A stretch of 27,941 nucleotides of DNA from Myxococcales bacterium UBA5297. GTDB lineage: Bacteria; Myxococcota; Myxococcia; Myxococcales; UBA5297. Location: NCBI GenBank assembly GCA_002408385.1, contig DHSB01000143.1:10562-38502 (forward strand), written 5' to 3'. A program made the position numbers and the translations under genes. The notes under the pieces were generated by a model. It did no database searches and was not told where the DNA came from. It was given only the letters and a program-made list of their open reading frames with translations. The stretch's first letter is position 1. Each line of letters begins with the position of its first letter. Below, one piece after another: positions 1-7,714 of this stretch.

Positions 1-1
1 C

Positions 2-622
2 TTCGGACCGCGCGCGCTCAAGGGGCTCTTCGAGCGCCTCGAGCCGCTCTGGCGGCGCACTCAAGGAGCGCATCCGCTGCATCGGATGCTCTACAACGAC
101 ACGAAGGTCTGGCTGCCCGACGACCTGCTGCTCAAGGCCGACAAGACGACGATGGCCTGGGCGGTCGAGCTGCGGGTGCCCTTTCTCGACCACGAGCTGC
201 TCGAGAGCGCCTGGAGCCTACCCCCGCAGCTCAAGCTCAAGGGCACGGTGGGCAAGCATCTGCTGCGCATGTCGATGGCCGGCAAGATCCCCGAGGGCAT
301 CCTGCGGCGAAAGAAGAAGGGCTTCCCGGTGCCGCTGACCCGCTGGCTGCGCGCCGAGCTCTACGAGCCCTGCCGCGAGAGGCTGCTCGCCTCGGGCTCG
401 GTCTCTCGGGGCATTCTCGGCGCGGCGGCCATCGAAGGGCTGCTCGAAGAGCACCGCTCGGGGCGGGTCGACCGGCGCGAGGAGCTCTACGCGCTCTGGC
501 TGCTCGAGGAATGGCACGAGGCGTTCCTGACCGGGGGCAGGCGCGAGCTGCTCGAAAGGGCGCGCGAGCGGCGGGGCGACATCGGGCGGCCCGCTTGGCT
601 GCAGGCCGCCTCCGGGACCTGA
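2..622 (+). CDS. asnB: Asparagine synthase-type amidotransferase, C-terminal part
   Basis: The reading frame is open from the left edge, so the N-terminal glutaminase domain and most of the synthetase domain lie outside the window. The visible 206 residues are the end of the ATP-pyrophosphatase (asparagine synthetase) domain: a PDDLLLKADK stretch, then TMAW, then RVPFLDHELLE, which is the family signature around the substrate site, followed by a basic KKKGFPVPL segment typical of the C-terminus. The family transfers glutamine-derived ammonia to aspartate via an adenylated intermediate. Copies next to glycosyltransferases, as here (25 bp to the next gene), are common in exopolysaccharide loci and may amidate a sugar or another carboxylate rather than free aspartate. 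The family call is firm; the exact substrate and the symbol are not. Confidence 0.9.
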   Translation, partial: FGPRALKGLFERLEPLWRRTQGAHPLHRMLYNDTKVWLPDDLLLKADKTTMAWAVELRVPFLDHELLESAWSLPPQLKLKGTVGKHLLRMSMAGKIPEGILRRKKKGFPVPLTRWLRAELYEPCRERLLASGSVSRGILGAAAIEGLLEEHRSGRVDRREELYALWLLEEWHEAFLTGGRRELLERARERRGDIGRPAWLQAASGT

Positions 623-647
623 GAGGGCAAAGACAGGAGCGGCGGGG

Positions 648-1817
648 ATGAGAAGGCTCGACGAGAGGAGCGAGGTGCTGCGCGGGGCGGACCTCGTCTG
701 CTTCTCCAATGACTGGGACGGCGATCCGCTGTCGAAGACGCACCTGATGCGGCTGCTCGCCGTCGACAACCGCGTGCTCTGGGTCAACTCGCTCGGCAAC
801 CGGACGCCGACCGCCTCGGCGCACGACCTGCGGCGCCTCGCCAAGAAGGCCGCGGGCACGTTGAGAGGGGTGCGCGAGGTCGAGCACAACATCTTCGTAC
901 TCTCGCCGCTCGCGGTGCCGCTGTTCGGCAGCCGGTTGATCGCCGCGGGCAACCGCATCGCGCTCAAGCTGCAGGTCGAGAGGGCGATGCGCGGCCTCGG
1001 CTTCCGGCGGCCGGTCGTCTGGTCGTTCTTGCCGGCCGCCGAGTGGGTCGCCCAGAGCCTGAGGGCGCGGCTGCTCATCTATCACTGCGTCGACGAGTTC
1101 TCGGCCTTCTCGGGCACGCCGGCGGCCATCGCCGAGCAGGAGCGCCGCCTCGTCGAGGGCGCGGACCTGGTCATCACCTCCTCGGAGCGGCTGTGGACGA
1201 GCAAGCGGGCGCTCAACCCCAACACCGTGCTGGTGCGCCACGGGGTCGATCACGCTCACTTCGCGCGCGCGCTCGAGCCCGAGACCGTCGTCCCCGAGGA
1301 GATCGCCGGCTTGCCACGGCCGCTGTTCGGCTTCTTCGGGCTTCTCGCCGACTGGGTCGACCTCGAGCTGCTCGAGACGCTCGCGCAAGGCCTGCCGGCC
1401 GGCAGCCTGGTGCTCATCGGCAAGCAGCGCGCCGACACCTCGCGCCTGCGCCGGTTGCCGAACGTGCACTTCATCGGGCAGCGCCGCTACGAGGAGCTGC
1501 CCGCCTACTGCAAGGGGTTCGACGTCGCGCTGATGCCCTTCAAGATCAACGAGCTGACCCTCAACTCGAACCCGCTCAAGGTGCGCGAGTACCTCGCTGC
1601 GGGCCTGCCGGTGGTCTCGACCGCCATCCCGGAGGTCGAGCGGCTCGGGCTCTGCCGGATAGGGCGCACGCCCGAGGAGTTCGTCACCGAGGCGCGCGCG
1701 GCGCTCGAGGCCCCGGGGCCTCGGCGCGAGCGCAGCGAAGCGATTCGCGGCGAGTCTTGGGCCGCGCGCATCGAGGAGATCCGCATGTACCTGGCCTCGC
1801 TCGGGCTGCGCGGTTAG
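648..1817 (+). CDS. GT4-like (group 1) glycosyltransferase
   Basis: A 389-aa protein with a two-lobed GT-B layout. The N-terminal half holds the acceptor-side lobe (FSNDWDGDPLSKTHLM near residues 20-35, then YHCVDEFSAFSG near 145). ADLVITSS and VRHGVDHAHF (near 175-205) resemble the inter-lobe region of group 1 glycosyltransferases. The C-terminal donor lobe has LFGFFGLLADW, VHFIGQRRYEELPAYCKGFDVALMPF, and then a glutamate-containing KVREYLAAGLPVVST segment, which is the nucleotide-sugar binding signature. It likely adds a sugar to a lipid-linked or surface glycan in the cytoplasm. The ATG is preceded by AGGAG at 635-639 with 8-nt spacing. It lies 25 bp after the amidotransferase gene, so the two are probably cotranscribed. 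Donor and acceptor cannot be read from sequence. Confidence 0.85.
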   Translation: MRRLDERSEVLRGADLVCFSNDWDGDPLSKTHLMRLLAVDNRVLWVNSLGNRTPTASAHDLRRLAKKAAGTLRGVREVEHNIFVLSPLAVPLFGSRLIAAGNRIALKLQVERAMRGLGFRRPVVWSFLPAAEWVAQSLRARLLIYHCVDEFSAFSGTPAAIAEQERRLVEGADLVITSSERLWTSKRALNPNTVLVRHGVDHAHFARALEPETVVPEEIAGLPRPLFGFFGLLADWVDLELLETLAQGLPAGSLVLIGKQRADTSRLRRLPNVHFIGQRRYEELPAYCKGFDVALMPFKINELTLNSNPLKVREYLAAGLPVVSTAIPEVERLGLCRIGRTPEEFVTEARAALEAPGPRRERSEAIRGESWAARIEEIRMYLASLGLRG

Positions 1818-1867
1818 CTCAACGCGCGCGCGCCGGCAGGCCTTTCGGCGACAGAAGAGGCGAGCGC

Positions 1868-2767
1868 GTGCTCTCGATGGCCATCCGGCTGATGCTGACC
1901 GCGGCGACGCTGACGGCGCTGCTCTATCTGGGCCTCGCGCTCGAGGCGAGCAGGGGCGAGCGCCTGAGGTTGGGGCGCGCGCTTGGGCCGGCCTTGGCGG
2001 TCGGGCTTGCGACGCTTCTGCCGGCCGGCGCGCTCGGCCTGCTCCCGGCGGCCGGGGCGCTGGTGTGCGTCGCCGGCTCGGGGCTGCTCGGGTGGCTCGC
2101 CTGGCGCGCCTTCGCGTGCTATCGCGCGGCGCAGGCCGAGGCGCGGGCGACGGTCGCGCGCGCGCTCGAGTCGTGCGGCGAAGAGGGCGCGGTGAGGGTC
2201 TCGGTCCGCGGCAAGCTCGTCGGGGAGCCGCCGCTTGTTGCTCCGCTCAGCGCAAGGCCGTGTTTGGGGTTTCGTCTCGAGGTGCTGCGTGGCCAGGGGG
2301 CCGAGGCCGACCTTGTCTTCTTCGAGGAGAGGCACGCCGACCGACTCGTCCTTCAAGACGAGCAGGCGCAACTGAGGCTCGCCCGGGCGAGAGGGCCGCT
2401 TCAGCGGCTGGCGATGGTCGAGACCAGGCTCGAGGGCGAGGTCGATGCCGCCGAGTTTCTGGAGAGCACGGCTCCCCGGCGCGCCCTCGCAAGGCGCGCC
2501 CAAGAGCTCGACCCCGCTCCGCCGGAGAGCGGTCTTCACCACTACCGGCTGATCGAAAAGCTACTGCCAGACCAGGCGCCCGCGTCGATCGCGGGCGTGC
2601 TCTCGCGGGCGGCAGGCGAGCCGATGCTCGGGCCGTGGGAGGTGTTGCCAGGCTCGGGCAGTCACAGCGGCAATCCACGGCGCTTGCTGAAGAGGGCCGA
2701 GCGGCACGCCGCGGCCGCGGCGGCGCTCGGCTTGGCGGGCTGGCTGTGGCTGTCCGCGGGCTCGTAG
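1868..2767 (+). CDS. GIDE/BAM-like membrane protein of unknown function
   Basis: A 299-aa protein. The GTG start is chosen because AAGAGG at 1855-1860 sits 7 nt upstream; the alternative ATG at 1877 is 16 nt away. Residues 1-75 are two hydrophobic, probably membrane-spanning stretches. The soluble part has VRGKLVGEPPLVAPLSARPC followed by an LGFRLEV strand (roughly 105-135), which resembles the start of the GIDE/BAM (beside-a-membrane) fold of MUL1-type proteins, where a GxxxxxxPLxAPxSxxPC segment is typical. A closing hydrophobic segment (about 280-297) ends the protein. There is no RING domain, so no ligase activity is implied. It follows the glycosyltransferase by 50 bp. Membrane location is likely; the family link is tentative and the function unknown. 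Confidence 0.65.
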   Translation: MLSMAIRLMLTAATLTALLYLGLALEASRGERLRLGRALGPALAVGLATLLPAGALGLLPAAGALVCVAGSGLLGWLAWRAFACYRAAQAEARATVARALESCGEEGAVRVSVRGKLVGEPPLVAPLSARPCLGFRLEVLRGQGAEADLVFFEERHADRLVLQDEQAQLRLARARGPLQRLAMVETRLEGEVDAAEFLESTAPRRALARRAQELDPAPPESGLHHYRLIEKLLPDQAPASIAGVLSRAAGEPMLGPWEVLPGSGSHSGNPRRLLKRAERHAAAAAALGLAGWLWLSAGS

Positions 2768-2922
2768 AGGGGCAGAAGGAGCGGCTCGATCGAGAGGTGC
2801 TTCTTGAGGGCAGGCAGAGCCCCGGCCGCTGAGGCGCTCAGAATCGGGCGGCCGTCTCGCGGGAGCTGGCAGAGCGGGCGGTCGTGCGCGTCTTGCGAGC
2901 TCCAAGCCGCCAGGCGTGCGAG

Positions 2923-3111
2923 CTACTGCTCCTTGTGCCGATAGAACAGCACGACGGTCAGGCAGTGGAACTCGTTGTCGGAGGATTGGACGACGACCCG
3001 GTCCACCACGTCGAGCTGGACGTTGCTGCGGATCCAGCGCGTGACGTGCTCGCCCAAGTCCTCGCGCTCCCTGGCCTTTGTTGCCGAAAAGACCTTCACG
3101 CCCGTGAACAT
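2923..3111 (-). CDS. Small conserved-looking protein of unknown function (62 aa)
   Basis: The ORF could begin further upstream at 3183, but the internal ATG at 3109-3111 is preceded on this strand by AAGGAG with about 6-nt spacing, so 62 residues are called. The protein starts with FTGVKVFSATKARE and ends with VVLFYRHKEQ. It has alternating hydrophobic strands (VQLDVVDRVVVQSS, EFHCLTVVLFY) and one helix (LGEHVTRWIRSN), consistent with a small alpha-beta fold. There is no signal peptide or membrane segment. A plausible TTGACC-N18-CACAAT promoter lies upstream at 3174-3203. The balanced composition, real start signals and good codon use make it a genuine gene. I do not recognise a named family. 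Confidence 0.7.
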   Translation of the reverse strand: MFTGVKVFSATKAREREDLGEHVTRWIRSNVQLDVVDRVVVQSSDNEFHCLTVVLFYRHKEQ

Positions 3112-3173
3112 CGTCCGCTCCTTCGTTTCGGCGCGTGCCCGCCCGCTCGCTTTGGAACCGAACGAACGGGCGG

Positions 3174-3203
3174 ATTGTGTCACGGGCCGGATCAGGCGGT
3201 CAA
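3174..3203 (-). promoter_or_regulatory. Putative promoter of the 62-aa gene
   Basis: On the minus strand the -35 is TTGACC (3198-3203) and the -10 is CACAAT (3174-3179), with an 18-bp spacer. It lies about 60 bp before the ATG at 3111. The -10 lacks the first T, so this is a moderate match. Confidence 0.4.
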
Positions 3204-3251
3204 AGCGTTCGCACTCGGGGGCGTAGGCCCGCGGCGAGCGGGCGAGGGGCG

Positions 3252-3279
3252 TTGCGGCCTGTGGAGCGAAGGTTGATAT
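3252..3279 (+). promoter_or_regulatory. Weak promoter candidate for the 85-aa gene
   Basis: TTGCGG (3252-3257), a 16-bp spacer, and TGATAT (3274-3279), about 60 bp before the GTG at 3342. It is the best match in the divergent intergenic region on this strand, but weak. Confidence 0.25.
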
Positions 3280-3341
3280 TGCCCGGCAGGCGGGCAGGTC
3301 GGTGACGCGCGCGGGCGCAAGCCAGCGCGGTGGAGGCGCAA

Positions 3342-3599
3342 GTGGAGAACGACAAGAAGGCGATGGCCATCAGCTTCATCAACGACATCCGAACGATGGA
3401 GCCCTCGATTCTCAACGCGCTCATCGTGCGCGAGGCGGGCGAGGAGCTCGCGCAGTTCTTCCTCTCCTACAGCGCCAACCTCATCTCGCGCGACCCCGAG
3501 CGCGTCCTCGAGAACACCTCGTCGTTGATGCTGATGGGCTACCTCATCCGCGCCAGCGAAGAGAAGAAGCGCGCCGAGCAGATCCCCGCCCAAGCCTAG
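3342..3599 (+). CDS. Small helical protein of unknown function (85 aa)
   Basis: The GTG at 3342 is preferred over the GTG at 3330 because GGAGG (3332-3336) stands 5 nt before it. The product is nearly all helix by composition: AISFINDIRTMEPSILNALI, then EAGEELAQFFLSYSANLI, then NTSSLMLMGYLIRASEEKK. It contains no cysteine and no glycine-rich loop. There is no signal peptide; the C-terminal hydrophobic stretch is too short and polar to be a sure membrane anchor. It is divergent from the 62-aa gene and ends 7 bp from the end of the leftward pseudokinase gene. Codon use matches its neighbours, so it is likely real. No family is recognised. Confidence 0.65.
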   Translation: MENDKKAMAISFINDIRTMEPSILNALIVREAGEELAQFFLSYSANLISRDPERVLENTSSLMLMGYLIRASEEKKRAEQIPAQA

Positions 3600-3606
3600 G
3601 AGCGCG

Positions 3607-4968
3607 TCAGCGCCGCCGCAGGCGGATCTTAAGCTCGGCATCGCGGCCGCCCTCGAAGGAGGCAGCCGCGGGCTCATAGCCGCTTTTGAGCAGCCGCACG
3701 CGGTGGACTCCGGCAGGCAGGTCGTTGTCTCCGAGGTATGGCGTCTCGCCGAGAAGCTGGTCGCCGAGGAAGACCTGTGCGCCCGACGGCGTGCTCTCGA
3801 CGCGCAGCAGCGCCGTCCCGTAGGCGCCTTGGGGCCGCTCGGCCGCCAGCGATTTGACCCAGGCGAGGATTTGGGGGCCCTGCGCCCAGAGCAGCGCGCC
3901 GGTTGCTGCCAGGGCGAGGAGGACTGCCAGCGCCTTGAGCAGCGGTTTGACGCGGCTGCGCCGGGAGGCCGCGGGCATGCTGTCGTCGGCCTTGAAAGCG
4001 TGGGCGAAGGCCTGCTCGTCGAGATCGAGGGGCTCGGCGCCGTCGGGCCGGCTCGGTGCGGGCGGCTCTAGTGGCGCGGCGAATGGCTGCGCGGGAGCAA
4101 AGCGCTCGAGCCGTCCGTCGAGGTCCACCGCGCCGCTCGGCGTCCAGCTCGCTTCGCCGGCCGCCTCGAAGCGCGGGTCGATCTGCAGGGTCGCGCTCGC
4201 CGACTCGAGGCTTGGAGCCGGCGGCAGCCCGAGGCGCTGCAGGTTCGCGCAGAACGCCTTGCCATCGCACCTCTTGCCCCACTCCTCGAAGGTCGTGCCG
4301 ATGCTCGCGGCGAGGGCGGCCGGGCTCAGGCCGCCGGCGGCCTGAGCGCGGACAAAGCAGGCCTTGAGCGACAACGGCAGCGAGCCCCAATCGTCCTGGT
4401 AACCCGTGGCCCCGAGACTGGCGAGCAGGCGGACGATCTCGGCTGCGGCGTACGAGTCGGCCGCCCGAGAGGAGTCGGGCGCGCGCGGCAGGAAGGCCTG
4501 CTCGTCTGCCGAGGGCGCCAGCAGCCGCGCGTAGGCGGTCCCGAGCACGAACGGCTCGCCGTCGGCCTGCACGAGCACGTTGCGCGGGGTCAGTCGCAGA
4601 TGGGCCGTCGTGCCGAGGGTCGAGACCACCTCGCACAGACGCTTGCCAAACCAGGCGCAGGCCTGCGGCAGGAAGGGCAGGCCGCGCTCTCGCGCGCGCT
4701 CGACGACCTGGACGAGCGGCACGGCAGGCAGCGCCTTCTCGACGACCGCAAGCCAGCCGTCAGAGCTCGTCCCCAGCTCCACCAGCGGCGCGAGCAGCGG
4801 CGAATCCTGCGGAGCCGAAAACCTGATCTGCCGCTCGAGCTGCGCGGCCCGCGGGTCCTCGGCGCGCAGCAGCCGGGTCAGATAGACGGGCTCGTCCAGG
4901 GAGCTGGCGCCGAGCACCCGCCCGCGCTCGGGCTGGCCGGGCAGAGGGACAATCCGGTAGGTAGCCAC
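3607..4968 (-). CDS. Membrane pseudokinase with C-terminal PEGA domain
   Basis: A 453-aa protein. GTG 4968 is chosen because longer versions run into the divergent flavoprotein gene and because a TAGACT -10 lies 7 nt upstream. Residues about 15-215 keep a protein-kinase outline: HLRLTPRNVLV (123-133) sits where HRDLKPENIL belongs and VLGTAYARLL (141-150) where the DFG strand belongs. Both catalytic aspartates are therefore gone, and no VAIK-type lysine is visible near residues 25-35. A Pro/Ala-rich linker follows, then one membrane helix (about 343-363) and a PEGA domain (about 385-452: LRVESTPSGAQVFLGDQ, GETP, LPAGVHRVRLLKSGYEP). The topology suggests a cytoplasmic pseudokinase and a periplasmic PEGA domain. 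It probably acts as a scaffold or sensor; the ligand is unknown. Confidence 0.75.
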   Translation of the reverse strand: MATYRIVPLPGQPERGRVLGASSLDEPVYLTRLLRAEDPRAAQLERQIRFSAPQDSPLLAPLVELGTSSDGWLAVVEKALPAVPLVQVVERARERGLPFLPQACAWFGKRLCEVVSTLGTTAHLRLTPRNVLVQADGEPFVLGTAYARLLAPSADEQAFLPRAPDSSRAADSYAAAEIVRLLASLGATGYQDDWGSLPLSLKACFVRAQAAGGLSPAALAASIGTTFEEWGKRCDGKAFCANLQRLGLPPAPSLESASATLQIDPRFEAAGEASWTPSGAVDLDGRLERFAPAQPFAAPLEPPAPSRPDGAEPLDLDEQAFAHAFKADDSMPAASRRSRVKPLLKALAVLLALAATGALLWAQGPQILAWVKSLAAERPQGAYGTALLRVESTPSGAQVFLGDQLLGETPYLGDNDLPAGVHRVRLLKSGYEPAAASFEGGRDAELKIRLRRR

Positions 4969-4975
4969 GCGCGCC

Positions 4976-4981
4976 AGTCTA
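4976..4981 (-). promoter_or_regulatory. Leaderless-type -10 element of the pseudokinase gene
   Basis: TAGACT on the minus strand ends 7 nt before the GTG at 4968, so transcription would begin at or next to the start codon. No Shine-Dalgarno is present. A run of ten G (4999-5008, C on this strand) occupies the expected -35 position. Confidence 0.35.
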
Positions 4982-5028
4982 CCGTGGCCGGGGGCTTCGG
5001 GGGGGGGGCTCAGATACGTTGTCCTTTC

Positions 5029-5057
5029 TTGAACGACCTGCGCCCGGCGGCTAGCAT
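5029..5057 (+). promoter_or_regulatory. Promoter of the flavoprotein/lipid kinase operon
   Basis: TTGAAC (5029-5034), a 17-bp spacer and TAGCAT (5052-5057). It lies about 80 bp before the ATG at 5138 and is the only good match ahead of the four-gene operon. Confidence 0.5.
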
Positions 5058-5137
5058 CCCCCGGACACCAGAGCCCTGATCGACAGGGGCCTGCCGGTTG
5101 CGGCGACGGCCTCTGCGCATGGGCTCGAGGGCCCTTG

Positions 5138-6700
5138 ATGAGCCGACCCGTCCACCGCCTGCCAGCCCGGGCTCTCCCCGCCTCGACGCCCGAGGCCCGT
5201 GCGCTGCTGCGTGATGCCTCGCGCATCGTGGACGGGCGTGCGTCTATCGAGCCCACGGACCGGCTCGCCTACGCGCGCGACCTCTGGCCCAAGGGCCTTA
5301 TCTGGGCGCGCTCGGGCCAGACGCCGTCGCCCCCGGAGCTTATCGTCTGGCCTGAGAGCCTCGAAGAGGTGCGCGAGCTGACCCTTCTCGCGGCGCGGCT
5401 CGGGGTGCCGCTGGTGCCCTTTGGCGCGGGCTCGGGGCTGTGCGGTGGCACCGTGGCGTTGCACGGCGGCATCGTCCTGGACCTCAAGCGGATGAGCCGC
5501 GTCGTGGCGCTCGATCCCGACGCGCCCGAGGTCGAGTGCGAGGCGGGAATCCTCGGAGAGCGGCTCGAGCGCGAGCTCGGGCGCAAGGGCCTGTCGACCG
5601 GGCACCTGCCGTCGTCGCTCGGGTGCTCGACGGTCGGCGGCTGGCTGGCGACCCGCGGCGCCGGGCAGTGCTCGGGGCGCTACGGAAAGATAGAGGACAT
5701 GGTCGCCTCGCTGACCGTCGTCGATGGGCGGGGCGAAATCGTCGTCGCCGCGCGCCGCCCGCGGCCGGGCTGGGAGACGCCCGGGCTTTTCCTCGGCAGC
5801 GAGGGGACGCTCGGGACGATCTGCAGGGCCCGCCTGCACCTGGTGAGCGTGCCCGAGGCGCGCGCCTTCCAGGCCTTCGCGTTCTCCGGCGTGCGCGCGG
5901 GCCTCGACGCTCTTCGCGCGATTCTGCGGGCGGGCCTGCGCCCGGCGCTCGCCCGGCTCTACGATCCGGTCGACTCCCAGCTCTTCGCGAGGGGCTACGA
6001 GTCGGGGGCCGTGCACAAGCGCGGGCTGCTGCGCGACCGCTTCGACGAAGGGGTCATGCTGCCGCTCGAGCGCTTGGCCTCGCGCGCCGCCGCGGCCGCG
6101 GCCTTCGGGCTCAACCGCGCCGCCGACCTGCTGCGAGAGTGCTTGCTCCTGCTGGTCTTCGAGGGCGACTCGGCGCTCGTCGAGCTGGAGGCCGAGGAGG
6201 CTGCGCGAGTCTGCGCGGCCGCCGGCGGCGAGGACCGGGGCGCCGAACCGGCGCAGACCTGGCTGCAGAACCGCTACGCGGAGCCTTTCCGGCAGTCGCG
6301 CATCTTCGACGCGGGGGCTTTCCTCGACAGGCTGGAGGTCGCGGGGACCTGGGAGCGCGCGGTCGAGATCTACGAGCGGGTGCGCGACGCGGTCTCGCCA
6401 TTCGCCCTCGTCGGCTGCCGTTTCGATCACGCGCGGGTCGAGGGCTGTGCGCTCGAGTTCACCTTCGTCGGGTCGGCCGGCAGCCTCGAGCAGGTCGAGC
6501 GCCGATATGACGATCTGTGGCGCTCGGCGCTCGCGGCGGCGCGGGCGGCCGGCGCAACCTTCAGTCACCACCACGGGGTCGGGGTCGCGCGCCTGAACGC
6601 CTTCAAGTCTCAGGTCGGCGACGGCCTGGTGTTGATGCGGGCCTTGAAGGCGACCTTCGACCCCGCGGGCATCATGAACCCTGGCAAGCTCGGAGCTTAG
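5138..6700 (+). CDS. FAD-linked oxidase, alkyl-DHAP synthase-like
   Basis: A 520-aa flavoprotein of the VAO/PCMH superfamily. ATG 5138 has GAGG 7 nt upstream. The FAD-binding N-terminal half has WPESLEEVREL, PFGAGSGLCGGT (about 94-105) for the pyrophosphate loop, and LGCSTVGGWLATRGAGQCSG then YGKIEDMV (about 160-190). The C-terminal cap ends with SHHHGVG (about 475-481) and FDPAGIMNPGKLG. A triple His is the mark of alkyldihydroxyacetonephosphate synthases, which exchange an acyl for an alkyl chain in ether-lipid synthesis; lactate and glycolate dehydrogenases usually have a single His (EHG). The partners encoded next, an FAD-domain protein and an Fe-S protein, instead recall GlcDEF dehydrogenases. 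The stop abuts the next ATG directly. Either ether-lipid synthesis or a 2-hydroxyacid/lipid dehydrogenase is possible. Confidence 0.8.
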   Translation: MSRPVHRLPARALPASTPEARALLRDASRIVDGRASIEPTDRLAYARDLWPKGLIWARSGQTPSPPELIVWPESLEEVRELTLLAARLGVPLVPFGAGSGLCGGTVALHGGIVLDLKRMSRVVALDPDAPEVECEAGILGERLERELGRKGLSTGHLPSSLGCSTVGGWLATRGAGQCSGRYGKIEDMVASLTVVDGRGEIVVAARRPRPGWETPGLFLGSEGTLGTICRARLHLVSVPEARAFQAFAFSGVRAGLDALRAILRAGLRPALARLYDPVDSQLFARGYESGAVHKRGLLRDRFDEGVMLPLERLASRAAAAAAFGLNRAADLLRECLLLLVFEGDSALVELEAEEAARVCAAAGGEDRGAEPAQTWLQNRYAEPFRQSRIFDAGAFLDRLEVAGTWERAVEIYERVRDAVSPFALVGCRFDHARVEGCALEFTFVGSAGSLEQVERRYDDLWRSALAAARAAGATFSHHHGVGVARLNAFKSQVGDGLVLMRALKATFDPAGIMNPGKLGA

Positions 6701-7714
6701 ATGGCGGTTGCCGCGCACGACTTGACTCAGCTCGAGGAGAGAGTCCGCAAGGCGGCCGGCGTGCCGACCCGCACCGGGGACGGGGTGGTCGAGCTGCTCC
6801 CCGGGTCGCTGCGGGAAGTGGCGCGCGCCCAGGCGGTCAAGGGCATGCTTGGGCAAGACGCCGAGCGGGTCGTCGTCTCTCTGGTCGCCTTCGACCGCAT
6901 CGAAGCCCCCGATCCGGCCGCTTGCACTATCCGGGTCGGCGCGGGCGCCAATCTCGGCGAGGTCGAGGCGACGCTGCAAGGCTGGGCGCTCACCCTCGGC
7001 TGGTTGTCGCCGAAGGCGCGCTCTTTGACGGTGCGCGACTGGCTCGAGGGGCGGCACGCCGGACTTCGCGCGGTGCCCGGCAACCGGCTCGAGTCCGCCG
7101 CGCTCTCGCTCGGCGTCGCGCTGCGCAGCGGCGGGCTCTTCGTGACGCCGGCCGCGCCGCGCTCGAGCGGCGGACCGATGCTCGAGACGCTCTTCCTCGG
7201 ACGTGGCGGCCAGGCCGGCACCCTCGTGGAGGCGCAGCTCCGGGCGCTGCCAAGGCCCGAGCTCGAAGAGACTTTTCACGCGCTCGTCGAGAGACCCGAG
7301 GACGTGGTCTTACTCCTGCGCGGGGTCGCCGCGAGCGACGTGCGGCCGGTCGAGGTGCACACCCGGCGCAAGGGCCGCGGCTTCGCGGTCGCCATCACCG
7401 TGGCCACCTACGCCTTTCGCGCGCGGCGTGACCGCGCGCTCGTCGAGGGGCTGCTCAAGGGCCGGGGCGAGCCGCGGGCCGTGGGCCAGGTCGGCGGGGG
7501 CGCGCCGGAATTCGAGGGGGAGCTCGGCTGGGACCGCCTCGCCGGGGCCATCGGCTCGGCGGGCCCGCTCGGCATCTACCGGATAGCGCGCGAGAGCGTA
7601 GTCGTCGCGGCCCGCGCCCCCGTCAAAGGTGCGGTCGCCCTCGATTCGCCACCCGAACCGCTGCCCGCACCGCTGCTCGGTATCCTCGACGGCGCTGGCC
7701 AGGAGGTCGCGTGA
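6701..7714 (+). CDS. Degenerate FAD-binding (GlcE-like) subunit
   Basis: A 337-aa protein beginning at the base right after the previous stop codon. The middle region, CTIRVGAGANLGEVEATLQGWALTLG, is the second part of an FAD_binding_4/PCMH domain. It is followed by an altered version of the usual glycine-rich stretch (NRLESAALSLGVALRSGGLF) and by a GTLVEAQLRALPRPE segment. The phosphate-binding loop present in the upstream protein (GAGSGLCGG) has no clear counterpart, so FAD binding is doubtful. It resembles GlcE, the accessory flavin-domain subunit of glycolate oxidase. It probably forms a complex with the proteins encoded on either side. Its end overlaps the next start (GTGA), so the two are translationally coupled. 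Confidence 0.65.
   Translation: MAVAAHDLTQLEERVRKAAGVPTRTGDGVVELLPGSLREVARAQAVKGMLGQDAERVVVSLVAFDRIEAPDPAACTIRVGAGANLGEVEATLQGWALTLGWLSPKARSLTVRDWLEGRHAGLRAVPGNRLESAALSLGVALRSGGLFVTPAAPRSSGGPMLETLFLGRGGQAGTLVEAQLRALPRPELEETFHALVERPEDVVLLLRGVAASDVRPVEVHTRRKGRGFAVAITVATYAFRARRDRALVEGLLKGRGEPRAVGQVGGGAPEFEGELGWDRLAGAIGSAGPLGIYRIARESVVVAARAPVKGAVALDSPPEPLPAPLLGILDGAGQEVA

Noticed and set aside
1043..1867. The upstream part of the frame leading into the GIDE/BAM-like protein
   Set aside because: This part overlaps the glycosyltransferase and gives an Arg/Ala/Pro-rich shadow; the true start is GTG 1868 with a ribosome site.
4969..5256. N-terminal extension of the pseudokinase
   Set aside because: It would overlap the divergent flavoprotein start and its promoter, and its residues are low-complexity.
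5051..7279. A 742-aa leftward frame across the flavoprotein gene
   Set aside because: It is antisense to a clear FAD-linked oxidase; the product is low-complexity Arg/Asp/Gly/Leu and has no motifs.
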